Assembly (NCBI GenBank): GCA_903883645.1
Contig: CAISBR010000146.1
Coordinates: 1 to 64,000, forward strand
Source: an uncultured Myxococcales bacterium
GTDB taxonomy: Bacteria; Myxococcota_A; UBA9042
DNA length: 64,000 bases
Direction: 5' to 3'
The position numbers and the translations under genes are program-made. The notes under the pieces were generated by a model that ran no database searches, had not been told where the DNA came from, and worked only from the letters and a program-made list of their open reading frames with translations. Positions 53,650 to 62,458 of the stretch are shown here, piece by piece. The first letter of the stretch is position 1. Each line of letters starts with the position of its first letter.

Positions 53650-54981
53650 ATGCGCGAGGGTACCCACCACCATCCGGGCCGTGAGCCGGCCGCCGGAGCG
53701 CTGCTGCGCGAGCGGGCTTTGCGGGCATTGTTGGCCGTCGATCTGCAGCAGCAGGGCAGTCAATATGCGCTAAATCAAGCCCTTGCCGCCGATCCGCAGC
53801 TGTCGCCGGCCGATCGCCGCCTGTGCACCGAGCTGGTGTACGGAGTGCTGCGTCGGCAACGCCCGCTCGACCGCTGGATTGCCCCGGCCTGCCAGCGCGG
53901 GCTGTACGACATGGCGCCAGCGGTGCTCACGGCTTTGCGGCTGGGTGCCTATCAACTGTGCGAGCTGCAACGGGTTCCGGCCTATGCCGCCGTGGATGCC
54001 ACGGTCGAGGCCTGCAAGTCGGTGCCCGAGGTGCCGCAAAAGGCTGTGGGTTTTGTGCACGCGGTGCTGCGGCAGCTAGCGCGGCAGGTGGCGGCGGGGC
54101 AGTTGCCCGATCGCGACGATCTGCCGCCGTGGATCGACCTGCGCGTGGGCGATCTGGCCCGCGATCTAGGTCTAGACCCCTTGCAATTGCGCCAGTCTTT
54201 CTTGGGTATGGCGCCGCTGCACCTGCACGCCGTGACCGAGCACGGGTTTGCCGGACTGCTGGCGAGCGGCATTGCGCTGCAAGAGCTGGCCGTGCCGCAC
54301 ACCGCGCTCGCGCCGTCCGAGGCCTTGCATCATCCCGATTTTGCCGCGCATTTTGTCGCGCAGGACGCGGCGAGTGCGGCCATCACCGAGTGGCTCGAGC
54401 CGGCGCCGGGGCTGACCGTGCTCGATGTCGCGGCGGGGCGCGGCATTAAGTCGGCGTGCTTAGCGGCGGCGGGGGCGACGGTGACCGCGCTCGACCTGGC
54501 GCCGAACAAGCTGGCCGAGGCCACATCGCTGGCCTTTCAGCTGGGATCGCCGCTGTACGCCACCCTTGCCGCCGATGCCACCAAGCCTTTACCCTTGCAA
54601 GACAAGCTGTTTGATGCCGTGCTGGTCGATGCGCCCTGTAGCGGTCTGGGCACGCTGCGGCGCCGGCCCGAAATTCGCCACCGCCGTCGCGCCGCCGATC
54701 TGGTGGGTCTGCAGGCGATCCAAGATCAGATCGCCGATCAAGCGGCGCACCATGTAAAGCCGGGCGGCGTGCTGCTGCTGGCGACCTGCTCGATCACCGA
54801 CGAAGAGGGCCCGCAGTGGTGCCAGCGCTTCCTGGATAAGCACTCAGAATTTAAGCTAGATCCCGGCAATCTGCCCTGGCTGCAGCCGCTGCTGACGGGG
54901 CCCGGCTGGCTGCGCACGCACCCCCTGCAAGACAGCATGGACGGATTTTTTGCAGCCCGTTTGCGCCGCGACGCAAAATAA
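53650..54981 (+). CDS. rsmB: 16S rRNA m5C967 methyltransferase RsmB
   Basis: A 443-residue protein: N-terminal NusB-like RNA-binding domain (residues about 15-145, RALRALLAVDLQQQGSQYALNQ... YAAVDATVEACKSV) and a C-terminal SAM methyltransferase. SAM loop LDVAAGRGIKSACLA (usual Gly-rich motif), motif IV DAPCSGLGTLRRRPE, and motif VI with catalytic Cys ATCSITDEEG. AGGAGA precedes the ATG by 6 bases. An older frame extends upstream but is the antisense of the flippase gene. Confidence 0.92.
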   Translation: MREGTHHHPGREPAAGALLRERALRALLAVDLQQQGSQYALNQALAADPQLSPADRRLCTELVYGVLRRQRPLDRWIAPACQRGLYDMAPAVLTALRLGAYQLCELQRVPAYAAVDATVEACKSVPEVPQKAVGFVHAVLRQLARQVAAGQLPDRDDLPPWIDLRVGDLARDLGLDPLQLRQSFLGMAPLHLHAVTEHGFAGLLASGIALQELAVPHTALAPSEALHHPDFAAHFVAQDAASAAITEWLEPAPGLTVLDVAAGRGIKSACLAAAGATVTALDLAPNKLAEATSLAFQLGSPLYATLAADATKPLPLQDKLFDAVLVDAPCSGLGTLRRRPEIRHRRRAADLVGLQAIQDQIADQAAHHVKPGGVLLLATCSITDEEGPQWCQRFLDKHSEFKLDPGNLPWLQPLLTGPGWLRTHPLQDSMDGFFAARLRRDAK

Positions 54982-54991
54982 TTCGCCACGG

Positions 54992-55028
54992 ACCGCGGCA
55001 AAAGTTGCGCCCAGATCGATCACCCTAA
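54992..55028 (+). repeat. 37-bp dispersed repeat, copy 2
   Basis: Second copy of the element at 48885-48921, in the gap between rsmB and dprA. It ends 29 bases before the dprA start codon. Next to it is CACCGGTG, a small palindrome. Confidence 0.85.
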
Positions 55029-55057
55029 TGGGCACCGGTGTGTCCACAAGGTGAAGC

Positions 55058-56059
55058 ATGATCGCGACCGACGACCTGACCGCAGCAAACATCCCAGGAT
55101 TCTTACCCATTTGGCAAAAGGCTCGCCACCTGGGCTGGCGCCATGCCGTCGCCGTCCACGGCCGCTGGCCCCAAGGCACCCCCATCGCCGTCATTGGCAG
55201 CCGCAAAGCCAGCGCCGAACAGCTGCGGTGGGCGCATTGGTGCGGCCAAACGCTCGCCGAAGCGGGCTGCTGCGTGGTCAGCGGTGGCGCATTGGGCGTC
55301 GACTGTGCCGCGCTTCTGGGCGCCTTAGACGGGGGCGGCGAGCCCTTGGCGATCTTGCCGGCCCATCCGCAAAACCCGATTCCGCCTCAGCATGCGCCCA
55401 TGTATGCGCGGATTGTGCAGGCCGGCGGCGGTCTAGTGGGCCTAGCCGAGGTGGGTGAGCGCGTGCCGCTGTGGGCATTTCAACGGCGAAATCACCTAAT
55501 TGCCTCGACAGTGCAAGGTGTTATTGCGGTATGTGGCGAGATCAAAAGCGGTACGGCCAAGGCGGTCGGCGTGGCGACGCGGCTGGGGGTGCCCGTGGCC
55601 TGCCCCACCTGGCCCGAGTTTGCGGCGCGGCGAGCCCTGCCCGAATACCTGCTGCAACATCAAGCACATCAACTCTCGTCCGCCGACGGTCTGCGCGCTT
55701 GGGCCCAGGCTGTCGCCCTGGGTAGCGCCGCCAAGCCGACCCGCCCGCGGCCCGTGCGCCGAGCACCACTAGGTACTGCGCTGCCGCTCGATTCGCGGCC
55801 CCGCGTGGTTGACTCCGAGCCTCTGCCACGGCAAAGCTACCGGCCCGGCGCTGCGCCAATGCAGCCGCCATCCGGGCTTGATCCGGACCAGCAGGCGCTG
55901 TGGGCGTGGCTGGCGGCGCAAGGGCGAAGTGATTTCGAGAGTATGGTCGCAGGGTTGCCAATGGGTCGCCCGCGGCTAGGTGCGGCGGTGCTAGGGCTGA
56001 CCTTGGCAGGGTACCTGCGACAAGGCAGCGACGGTGGCTACGCGGTCAATTCCGACTAG
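55058..56059 (+). CDS. dprA: DNA-processing protein DprA
   Basis: A 333-residue Rossmann-fold protein that loads RecA onto incoming single-stranded DNA during transformation. Motifs: AVIGSRKAS, VSGGALGVDCAALLGAL, FQRRNHLIAS (the usual F-x-x-RNRxIAxLS) and VPVACP. The C-terminal winged helix is at about residues 270-330 (DPDQQALWAWLAAQGRSDFESMVAGL). The SAM domain of longer DprAs is missing. AAGGTGAA precedes the ATG. It is followed by topA 27 bases on, a common pairing. Confidence 0.85.
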   Translation: MIATDDLTAANIPGFLPIWQKARHLGWRHAVAVHGRWPQGTPIAVIGSRKASAEQLRWAHWCGQTLAEAGCCVVSGGALGVDCAALLGALDGGGEPLAILPAHPQNPIPPQHAPMYARIVQAGGGLVGLAEVGERVPLWAFQRRNHLIASTVQGVIAVCGEIKSGTAKAVGVATRLGVPVACPTWPEFAARRALPEYLLQHQAHQLSSADGLRAWAQAVALGSAAKPTRPRPVRRAPLGTALPLDSRPRVVDSEPLPRQSYRPGAAPMQPPSGLDPDQQALWAWLAAQGRSDFESMVAGLPMGRPRLGAAVLGLTLAGYLRQGSDGGYAVNSD

Positions 56060-56086
56060 GCGCAGCAACAGTCAGACGAGGACGGT

Positions 56087-59000
56087 ATGGTCAAGGGTCA
56101 AGATGCGGGCGAAAAGCAAGGCACCAAGCGGAGTTCAAACGCACCTGTGGCCACGGGGCCGCTGCGCACGCTGGTGATCGTCGAATCGCCGACCAAGGCC
56201 AACACGATCCGCAAGTACCTGGGCGAGGGCTACGAGGTCGAGGCCTCGGTCGGCCACGTGCGCGATCTGGTCGAGCGCAAGACCGATCTGCCCGAGGGCG
56301 ACCCGCGCCGCGATCAAAAGTGGGTCAAGTACGGCGTCAATATCGAGAACGGTTTTGTTGAGCTCGAAGAGGCGTACATCGTACCGCCCGAAAAGCAGCG
56401 GCAAGTCACCGCGTTGCGCCAGCAGCTCAAGAAATGCGACCAGCTCTTTCTCGCAACCGACGATGACCGCGAGGGCGAGGCGATCTCGTGGCACCTTCTC
56501 GAAGTGTTGCAGCCCAAGGTGCCCGTGCAGCGCTTGGTTTTTCATGAAATTACCCGCGAAGCCATTCGCGCCGCCGTCGAGAATCCCCGCGCGCTGAACG
56601 AGCATCTGGTGTCGGCCCAGCGCACCCGCCGCGTGGTCGATCGCCTGTATGGTTGGGATGTTTCGGAGCTGTTGTGGCGCAAGATCAAGCCGGGTCTGTC
56701 GGCCGGGCGCGTGCAGTCGGTGGCACTGCGGCTGCTGGTGCAGCGCGAGCGCGAGCGCATGGCGTTTGTGTCGGCCGATTGGTCGAGCGTGCACGCCAAT
56801 TTGCTGCAGAAAACAGACGGGTTCGAGGCGACGCTGCTGCAGATCGCCGGCAAGCGCGTGGCGAGCGGCCGCGATTTTGACGCCACCACCGGCCAGCGCA
56901 AGGCCGACGTGGTGCACCTCGATCAAGCGGCCGCCCAAGCTCTGGTGCTGCGGTTGCGCGGCCAGACGGTCGAGGTGACGCAAGTCGAGAAAAAGCCTCA
57001 GACCATGCGGCCTTCGCCGCCGTTCACCACCTCGACGCTGCAGCAAGAGGCCAACCGCAAGCTGCGCTGGCCGGCGCGGCAGACCATGCAAGTGGCCCAG
57101 CGGCTTTACGAAAACGGCTTCATCACCTACATGCGTACCGACTCGGTCAGCCTGTCGGAGCAGGCGGTCAATGCCGCGCGCAATCTGATCCACGACCAGT
57201 ACGGCCCGGCGTATTTGCCTGAGAAGCCGAGGCGTTACCAGACCAAGGTCGCCAATGCCCAAGAGGCGCACGAGGCGATTCGCCCGGCCGGCACCGAGTT
57301 TCCGCCCCTAGCCGACGTGGCGCGGGCGGTGGGCCACGACGAGGCCAAGCTGTACGAGCTGATCTGGAAGCGCACGGTCGCCAGCCAGATGGCCGATGCC
57401 CTGCTCGAGCAGACCTCGGCGGACCTCAAGGTCTTAGACTGCCTGCTGCGCGCCACCGGCCGCGTCACCCGCTTCCCCGGCTACTTAAAGGCCTATGTCG
57501 AGGGCTCCGACGACCCCGATCAGGCCCTGGCCGACCGCGACGCCGAATTGCCCGCACTGGCCGTGGGCGATCGCCCGAGTTGGGGCGACCCCGGTCTGCG
57601 CGCCGAGAGCCACACCACCCAGCCGCCGGCGCGCCTCAACGACGCGACCTTGGTGCGTTCTCTAGAAGAGGCGGGTATCGGCCGGCCCTCGACCTACGCG
57701 GCGATCCTGCAGAATCTGCTCGACAAGACCTACGCCTTCCGCCGCGGCCAAGCGCTCGTGCCCACGTTTATGGGCATCGCCGTAGTCACGCTGCTCGAGA
57801 CGCATATGCCGCACCTGGTCGACTATGCGTTTACCGCCAAGATGGAGCAGCAGCTCGACAAGATCGCCAGCGGCGACGACCACTTTACCAACTACCTCAA
57901 GGGTTTTTACATCGACGGCATCGACTCTGGCGACCACAAGGTACCGGGCTTGCGCCCGCTGCTCGCCGACGTCAAAGACCGCATCGATCCGGCCCTGGCC
58001 AGCGCGATCGCCATCGGCATCGACCCCGACGGCATCCCGGTACAGGTGCGCATCGGCCGCTATGGCACCTTCGTCAAGATCGGCGACCGCACCGCCAACG
58101 TGCCCGACACCGACGCGCCCGACGAGATGACCGTGGCCCGCGCGCTGCACCTCGTCGAGCAAAAGGCCAAGGGCGACGCGCCGATGGGCGAAGAGCCGGG
58201 CACGGGTCGCCTGGTGTTCTTGCGCAACGGTCGTTTTGGCTGGTACCTGCAGGCGGGCGTGCCCGACGAGCCGGCCGAAAACAAGAAGAATGTCAGCTTG
58301 TCGAAGGGCATGGAGCCCGACCAAGTCGACATGGCGCTCGCGCTGCGCCAGCTGCAGCTGCCCCGCACCCTGGGTAAAGACGCCAAAGACACCGATGTCA
58401 CCGCCCACGCCGGCCGCTACGGCGACTACGTTCAGCGCGGCGACGACCGCCGCAACCTGCCGCCCGGGCGCTGGGCGATCGACGTAAGCCTAGCCGAAGC
58501 GGTGGCCCTGCTCGAAAAGCCGCGCGGCGCCCTGGGTCGCGAGCACTTGGTCGACCTGGGCACGCTGGCCGATGGCACCGTGGTGGGCCTGTGGAGCGGC
58601 CGCTACGGCCCGTACGTGACCGATGGCACCCGCAATGCCACGGTAAAGAGCCCACTGCCCGGTGGCGGCAAGCCCGAAGACCTGAGCCTAGAGGCAGCGG
58701 TGGCCTTGCTCGACACGGCGGCGGCGGCCAAAGCCGGTCGCCAGCTGGGTCTCGACCCCGAGTCGAACCAGCCGGTGCGCGTGCTCGACGGTCGCTTTGG
58801 CCCCTATGTAACCAACGGCGCGATCAATGCCAGCTTGGCGCGCGGCACCCTGCCGACCGAGCTGACTCTCGAGGGCGCGCTCGACCGCCTGCGGCACTTT
58901 GGCAAGCCGGTCAAGGCCAAGAAGGGCAAGGGCGGGGCGCGCAAGGCTCCAGCCAAGGCCGCGGCGCCCAAGGCTGCGGCGAAGGTCGCCAAGCCCGCGG

Positions 59001-59143
59001 CCGAGAAGAAGGCCCCCGCCGCCAAGAAGCCCGCCGCGGCCAAGAAGCCGCCGGCCAAGCAAGTCGCGGCCAAGGTCGAGGCGGCGCCCGAGCCACTGCC
59101 CAAAAGCAAGACCGGCATTGTGCGGCGCAAATCGGCGAGCTAA
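56087..59143 (+). CDS. topA: DNA topoisomerase I
   Basis: A 1018-residue type IA enzyme that relaxes negative supercoils. Toprim: VIVESPTKANTIRKYLGEGYEV with the metal-binding DDDREGE (about residues 125-131). The active-site Tyr348 is in GFITYMRTDSVSLS. After about residue 610 several C-terminal topoisomerase repeats (GRYGxYVxxGxxxxxxP) replace the zinc ribbons of the E. coli enzyme. The last ~75 residues are an Ala/Lys/Pro-rich basic tail, likely DNA-binding. ATG at 56087, shortly after dprA. Confidence 0.94.
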   Translation: MVKGQDAGEKQGTKRSSNAPVATGPLRTLVIVESPTKANTIRKYLGEGYEVEASVGHVRDLVERKTDLPEGDPRRDQKWVKYGVNIENGFVELEEAYIVPPEKQRQVTALRQQLKKCDQLFLATDDDREGEAISWHLLEVLQPKVPVQRLVFHEITREAIRAAVENPRALNEHLVSAQRTRRVVDRLYGWDVSELLWRKIKPGLSAGRVQSVALRLLVQRERERMAFVSADWSSVHANLLQKTDGFEATLLQIAGKRVASGRDFDATTGQRKADVVHLDQAAAQALVLRLRGQTVEVTQVEKKPQTMRPSPPFTTSTLQQEANRKLRWPARQTMQVAQRLYENGFITYMRTDSVSLSEQAVNAARNLIHDQYGPAYLPEKPRRYQTKVANAQEAHEAIRPAGTEFPPLADVARAVGHDEAKLYELIWKRTVASQMADALLEQTSADLKVLDCLLRATGRVTRFPGYLKAYVEGSDDPDQALADRDAELPALAVGDRPSWGDPGLRAESHTTQPPARLNDATLVRSLEEAGIGRPSTYAAILQNLLDKTYAFRRGQALVPTFMGIAVVTLLETHMPHLVDYAFTAKMEQQLDKIASGDDHFTNYLKGFYIDGIDSGDHKVPGLRPLLADVKDRIDPALASAIAIGIDPDGIPVQVRIGRYGTFVKIGDRTANVPDTDAPDEMTVARALHLVEQKAKGDAPMGEEPGTGRLVFLRNGRFGWYLQAGVPDEPAENKKNVSLSKGMEPDQVDMALALRQLQLPRTLGKDAKDTDVTAHAGRYGDYVQRGDDRRNLPPGRWAIDVSLAEAVALLEKPRGALGREHLVDLGTLADGTVVGLWSGRYGPYVTDGTRNATVKSPLPGGGKPEDLSLEAAVALLDTAAAAKAGRQLGLDPESNQPVRVLDGRFGPYVTNGAINASLARGTLPTELTLEGALDRLRHFGKPVKAKKGKGGARKAPAKAAAPKAAAKVAKPAAEKKAPAAKKPAAAKKPPAKQVAAKVEAAPEPLPKSKTGIVRRKSAS

Positions 59144-59637
59144 ACCTCGGTCGACACGCTCGCTCCGCCGCCTCGCCTAGGTCTGGACCCTACTTCAAGC
59201 TCGTTTTTCACCTAGGCACAAGGTGTCGCCCCTTGGCAAAGTTCGCTTTTCACCCGCGAGCAAGGTCTCTACCTAGCTTGCCGGCAAAATTTCGCCCACA
59301 ACTGGGCTCTGCACCTTGCCCACGCGCAAGTCGTTCACCGAGCGGCGGGGTTTACACCCCTTTGGCGGCGGCAGTTTCGGTTGGCAGCCCTTTGGCCAGC
59401 GACGCGCCCGGCGCCACAAATGCACCACTGTGGGCTTGCTGCGTGGGCTGTTCGGTATACACTGAACCCGTCGGAGCCCTGCCCCCGGGCCACGACAGCC
59501 AACGGGAAACGCCGCCCCTGCCACCGACCTCCCCGGCATGCTGCGTCGACTGAACCCACGGAAGGGCATTCCGCTCGCGTTCGTGTCGCTCCCGCCAAAT
59601 TGAGGCGCGTAGATCGCCCTCTAGCCCGGAGGTCACC
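59144..59637. other. Intergenic region with an imperfect direct repeat
   Basis: 494 bases between topA and the next gene. Two copies of a 28-base segment with the core TTTTCAC lie at 59197-59224 and 59239-59266, 42 bases apart, with about 7 mismatches. GGAGGT precedes the gene at 59638. I see no gene or RNA here. Confidence 0.5.
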
Positions 59638-60480
59638 ATGTCTTGGTTTTCAGGGCCACCCGATGTTTCAGGGTGGTCAGACGCGCAGCTCAATACTGCC
59701 CACGCCCAAGCGCAGCGCCAAGTTCGCCTGCTGCGCACCTGGGTGCCCATCGCCGTCATCTGCATCATCGCCCTGTTCGTGCTCGGCATCCGCTCTACGG
59801 TCAAGGCTATCGACGGCGACAAGCTGGGCTCCGCGATCGAAAAGCGCGTGTCGACGCTAGTGCCCAAGCTGCAGCGGTCTTTGCAAGAGGTCGGCAGCGA
59901 GTCCGGCCCCGAAGTGAGCAAGGCGCTCGAGACGGAGGCTGGCCGCGTCATCGACCGGTTTGGTGGCAAGATCGACGAGCAAGTCGAGCAAATGCGTCAG
60001 CAACTGCCCGATAAGATGAAGGGTGTCCTCGATGTCAAGCTGCGCGACCTGCGGGCCACCCAGCTTGTGCGTCTGCAGCAAGAGCTGCCGGACCTGAAGG
60101 CGCAGCCCAAGAAGTACGAGCAACTCCTCGACGCGCTGGCGATGGGTACCCACAAGTGGGCGCAAGACCAGCTGACGTCGACGTTCCAAAAACACCTGAT
60201 CGAGCTGGATCGGCTCAAGCGCACGCTGCAAAAGGTGGCGACCTCGGATCTCGCGGCGGTGGCCAAGGCCGATGGCGACGGCAAGGCGCTGCCCGCGGGC
60301 GCGACGCCCGGCGATGTGATGGGTGTCAGTGCCGACGGTCACAAGGTCTCGCCCGACCAGATTCTGGCGATGTGGCTCGAAATCTTTGAAGAAGCGATCA
60401 ACGGCCCCGAAGGCGAGACCCAGCTCGACGATCCTCACAGCCACGCCGGCGCGCCCGCCGCCAAGGAGGCCAAGCCATGA
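59638..60480 (+). CDS. Membrane-anchored helical protein, first of a paralogous-looking pair
   Basis: A 280-residue protein I do not recognise. One TM helix at about residues 37-53 (VPIAVICIIALFVLGIR) follows a short cytoplasmic start; the remainder is long, charged and helix-prone (EKRVSTLVPKLQRSLQEVGSE, EQLLDALAMGTHKWAQDQL), likely periplasmic coiled coil. GGAGGT before the ATG. Overlaps the next gene by 4 bases (ATGA). Same layout as its neighbour, which suggests partners. Confidence 0.75.
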   Translation: MSWFSGPPDVSGWSDAQLNTAHAQAQRQVRLLRTWVPIAVICIIALFVLGIRSTVKAIDGDKLGSAIEKRVSTLVPKLQRSLQEVGSESGPEVSKALETEAGRVIDRFGGKIDEQVEQMRQQLPDKMKGVLDVKLRDLRATQLVRLQQELPDLKAQPKKYEQLLDALAMGTHKWAQDQLTSTFQKHLIELDRLKRTLQKVATSDLAAVAKADGDGKALPAGATPGDVMGVSADGHKVSPDQILAMWLEIFEEAINGPEGETQLDDPHSHAGAPAAKEAKP

Positions 60481-61229
60481 GCACCGCACCGCAAAGCGTG
60501 CCCGCAAGCGCCCGCGACTATCTAGTCAACGACTTTAAATCCTTACACAAACAGCGTCGCAACGTCGCCATCGGCAGCATCGTGCTCGTGGTCGTCGTTT
60601 TCGGCTACATGACCTGGCTGTGGTCCGCCGTGCGCTACATCGTCCAGCCCGATAATTTGGCTTCGGCCATGGCGGGTTACGTCGAGACCAGCTTGCCGGA
60701 CTGGAAGCGCTCGGCCAAGGCCGTAGTCAAAGAAGAGGCCCCCAAACTCGCCAAGTTCATGGGCAACGCTGTAGTTACCGACCTGCCGCCGGTGCTGCGG
60801 ACCGCCATCGAGAACATGGTCATGGAGTACACGGCAGAGATCGCCGGCATCGCGACCAAGAACCTCAACAGCGCGTTTGAAGACATGCTGACGGGCGCCA
60901 AAGAGCAACTGCGCCAGGCGGCGAACAGCGGCGTAGAAGAGGAGCAGGCGGCCATCATGGCGCGCGCCCTCGATCAGCAGATTGACAAGGCGAGCAAGGC
61001 GGATTCCGCCAATCCGTTCGACGAGCCGCTGGCCCTCAAGCTCGAGAAGTCGCAGCAGGCGCTAACCAAGCTCAACGACAAGCTCGAAAGGCTCCTCGAT
61101 CCCAAGCGCGAGCCCGACACCCGCCGTGGCAAGCTCGAGCGGCGCTTTATGGTCACCTTCTGGCGCTTTATGCAGCAAGAGAATCCCGACTTGCGCGTCA
61201 AAGAAGCACCGGCGGCCGCGGGCAAGTAG
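60477..61229 (+). CDS. Membrane-anchored helical protein, second of the pair
   Basis: A 250-residue protein with the same plan as its upstream neighbour: TM helix at about 29-50 (NVAIGSIVLVVVVFGYMTWLW), then VRYIVQPDNLASAMAGYVETSLPDWKRSAKAVVKEEAPKL, comparable with STVKAIDGDKLGSAIEKRVSTLVPKL in the first. A late Arg/Lys-rich segment ends the helix. Translationally coupled to it. Function unknown. Confidence 0.75.
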   Translation: MSTAPQSVPASARDYLVNDFKSLHKQRRNVAIGSIVLVVVVFGYMTWLWSAVRYIVQPDNLASAMAGYVETSLPDWKRSAKAVVKEEAPKLAKFMGNAVVTDLPPVLRTAIENMVMEYTAEIAGIATKNLNSAFEDMLTGAKEQLRQAANSGVEEEQAAIMARALDQQIDKASKADSANPFDEPLALKLEKSQQALTKLNDKLERLLDPKREPDTRRGKLERRFMVTFWRFMQQENPDLRVKEAPAAAGK

Positions 61230-61272
61230 TCGCCCCGGCCCCCGACCCCGCCCATTTATCCGCCGAATTATC

Positions 61273-61314
61273 TGCACTTGCAGCCCGCCTCGATGCACTT
61301 GCAGCCCGCCTCGT
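61273..61314. repeat. 21-bp tandem repeat, two copies
   Basis: TGCACTTGCAGCCCGCCTCG plus one base, repeated twice, then TGCAC. In the 138-base gap between two convergent genes. Confidence 0.8.
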
Positions 61315-61367
61315 TGCACGGCAAGCCGCCGCAGCGTCGCGCGGCCTGCCAGGTGGGGCGCCGGTGG

Positions 61368-61589
61368 CTACTCGTGGTGAACCGCGTCCGAAGCGATGGC
61401 GTCGGCGATGGTGGCGGTCAGCAGCTCGCGCATGTCTTGCTTTGACGGCGGGTCGCCATCGGAGTCGAGCCGCACCGAGTGCGCCCGCAGGCCGTTGTGC
61501 AGCCGGTACACCGAGCCCTCGACCACCCAGCGGGCGTGGGGCAGTTGCCGTATGGCGCGCTCCATCTCGGACTGTATGAAAGCCTTCAT
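61368..61589 (-). CDS. Hypothetical small protein, 73 residues
   Basis: Reads MKAFIQSEMERAIRQLPHAR then WVVEGSVYRLHNGLRAHSV, ending DAIASDAVHHE. The ATG at 61589 has GGAAAGG before it, and codons match the neighbours. Not recognised. Soluble, mixed alpha/beta in appearance. An in-frame GTG-type start upstream (61643) is less likely. Confidence 0.55.
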   Translation of the reverse strand: MKAFIQSEMERAIRQLPHARWVVEGSVYRLHNGLRAHSVRLDSDGDPPSKQDMRELLTATIADAIASDAVHHE

Positions 61590-61802
61590 CTTTGCCTTTC
61601 CAAAGCAGAGCCGGCAGCAGGGCGCCGTCGGCACAACCGACACCGGCGACCCCTTAGGGCTGTCGTCGGCCTACGTCACCGGACTACCCGGCCACGCCAT
61701 GAGCCTACGATGCTCCGCCAACCTCTTGCCGTCAATAGCGAGTTTAAGCCCATTTGCCGCATCGACCGGCCCGACGGCCCCAGCTGCAGCAGCAGCTTGG
61801 GG

Positions 61803-61840
61803 TTGACAACAAGACAACATTTGTAACAATGTCTCACATG
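61803..61840 (+). promoter_or_regulatory. Promoter and palindromic operator overlapping the tetR start
   Basis: TTGACA at 61803-61808 and AACAAT at 61825-61830 (16-base spacer) form a plausible promoter. A perfect inverted repeat ACATT-TGTAAC-AATGT at 61817-61832 covers the -10 region. The ATG at 61838 then falls at the expected transcription start, suggesting a leaderless message. A TetR-type autorepression site is the natural reading. Confidence 0.5.
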
Positions 61841-62458
61841 CAAACCCCGCCCACACCGCTCGCCCAGCCCGCCGCCCCCGCAGACTCGCCACCGCCGCCG
61901 CCGTCGGTCGAGCAGCGGATTCAGCAGGCAACCATCGAAGTTGCAAGTCGTTTTGGCATTGCGCGCCTGTCGATGGGCGATGTTGCGCGCCAGGCTGGAC
62001 TGTCACGGCAGACGCTGTACCGGCACTTTCCGTCGCGCGAAGTGCTGGTCGAGCACGCGGTGGTCACCGAGGCCGCGGCGATGCTGCTCAGCGCGGTGCG
62101 GGCAATGGAGGCCGAGACCGATCCGCAACGGGGTCTGGCCGAGGCAATCGCCACCACCTTGCGCTGCGCCCGAGAGCACGCGCTGCTGGGTCGTCTGCTG
62201 CTTTCCGAGCCCCAGAGCCTGCTCCCCTTGGTAACCCACGGCCAAGGCCGCCTAGCCAAGCTCAGCCGCGAGGTGGTCGCCAGCATGCTGACCGACCGCT
62301 TCCCCCTGGCGCAGCCTGCGGCCATCGCGCGCACGGCCGAGCTGACGACGCGGCTGCTGGTCAGCTACGGCATCGCCCCAACCGACGAAACTCCCCATGC
62401 CATCGCGGTGTTCTTGACCCCTGCCCTGCTCGCCGCCCTGGCTGGAGGTGCGCCATGA
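61838..62458 (+). CDS. TetR-family regulator of the alkB gene
   Basis: A 206-residue regulator. After a Pro-rich start the TetR HTH spans about residues 25-70 (IQQATIEVASRFGIARLSMGDVARQAGLSRQTLYRHFPSREVLVEHAV), and the rest is a helical ligand domain. Of the ATGs at 61829 and 61838 I prefer the second, because the first lies inside the palindrome. Its stop overlaps the alkB start in an ATGA. It likely represses the operon and is relieved by an alkane or fatty acid signal; that is inferred from position. Confidence 0.85.
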   Translation: MQTPPTPLAQPAAPADSPPPPPSVEQRIQQATIEVASRFGIARLSMGDVARQAGLSRQTLYRHFPSREVLVEHAVVTEAAAMLLSAVRAMEAETDPQRGLAEAIATTLRCAREHALLGRLLLSEPQSLLPLVTHGQGRLAKLSREVVASMLTDRFPLAQPAAIARTAELTTRLLVSYGIAPTDETPHAIAVFLTPALLAALAGGAP

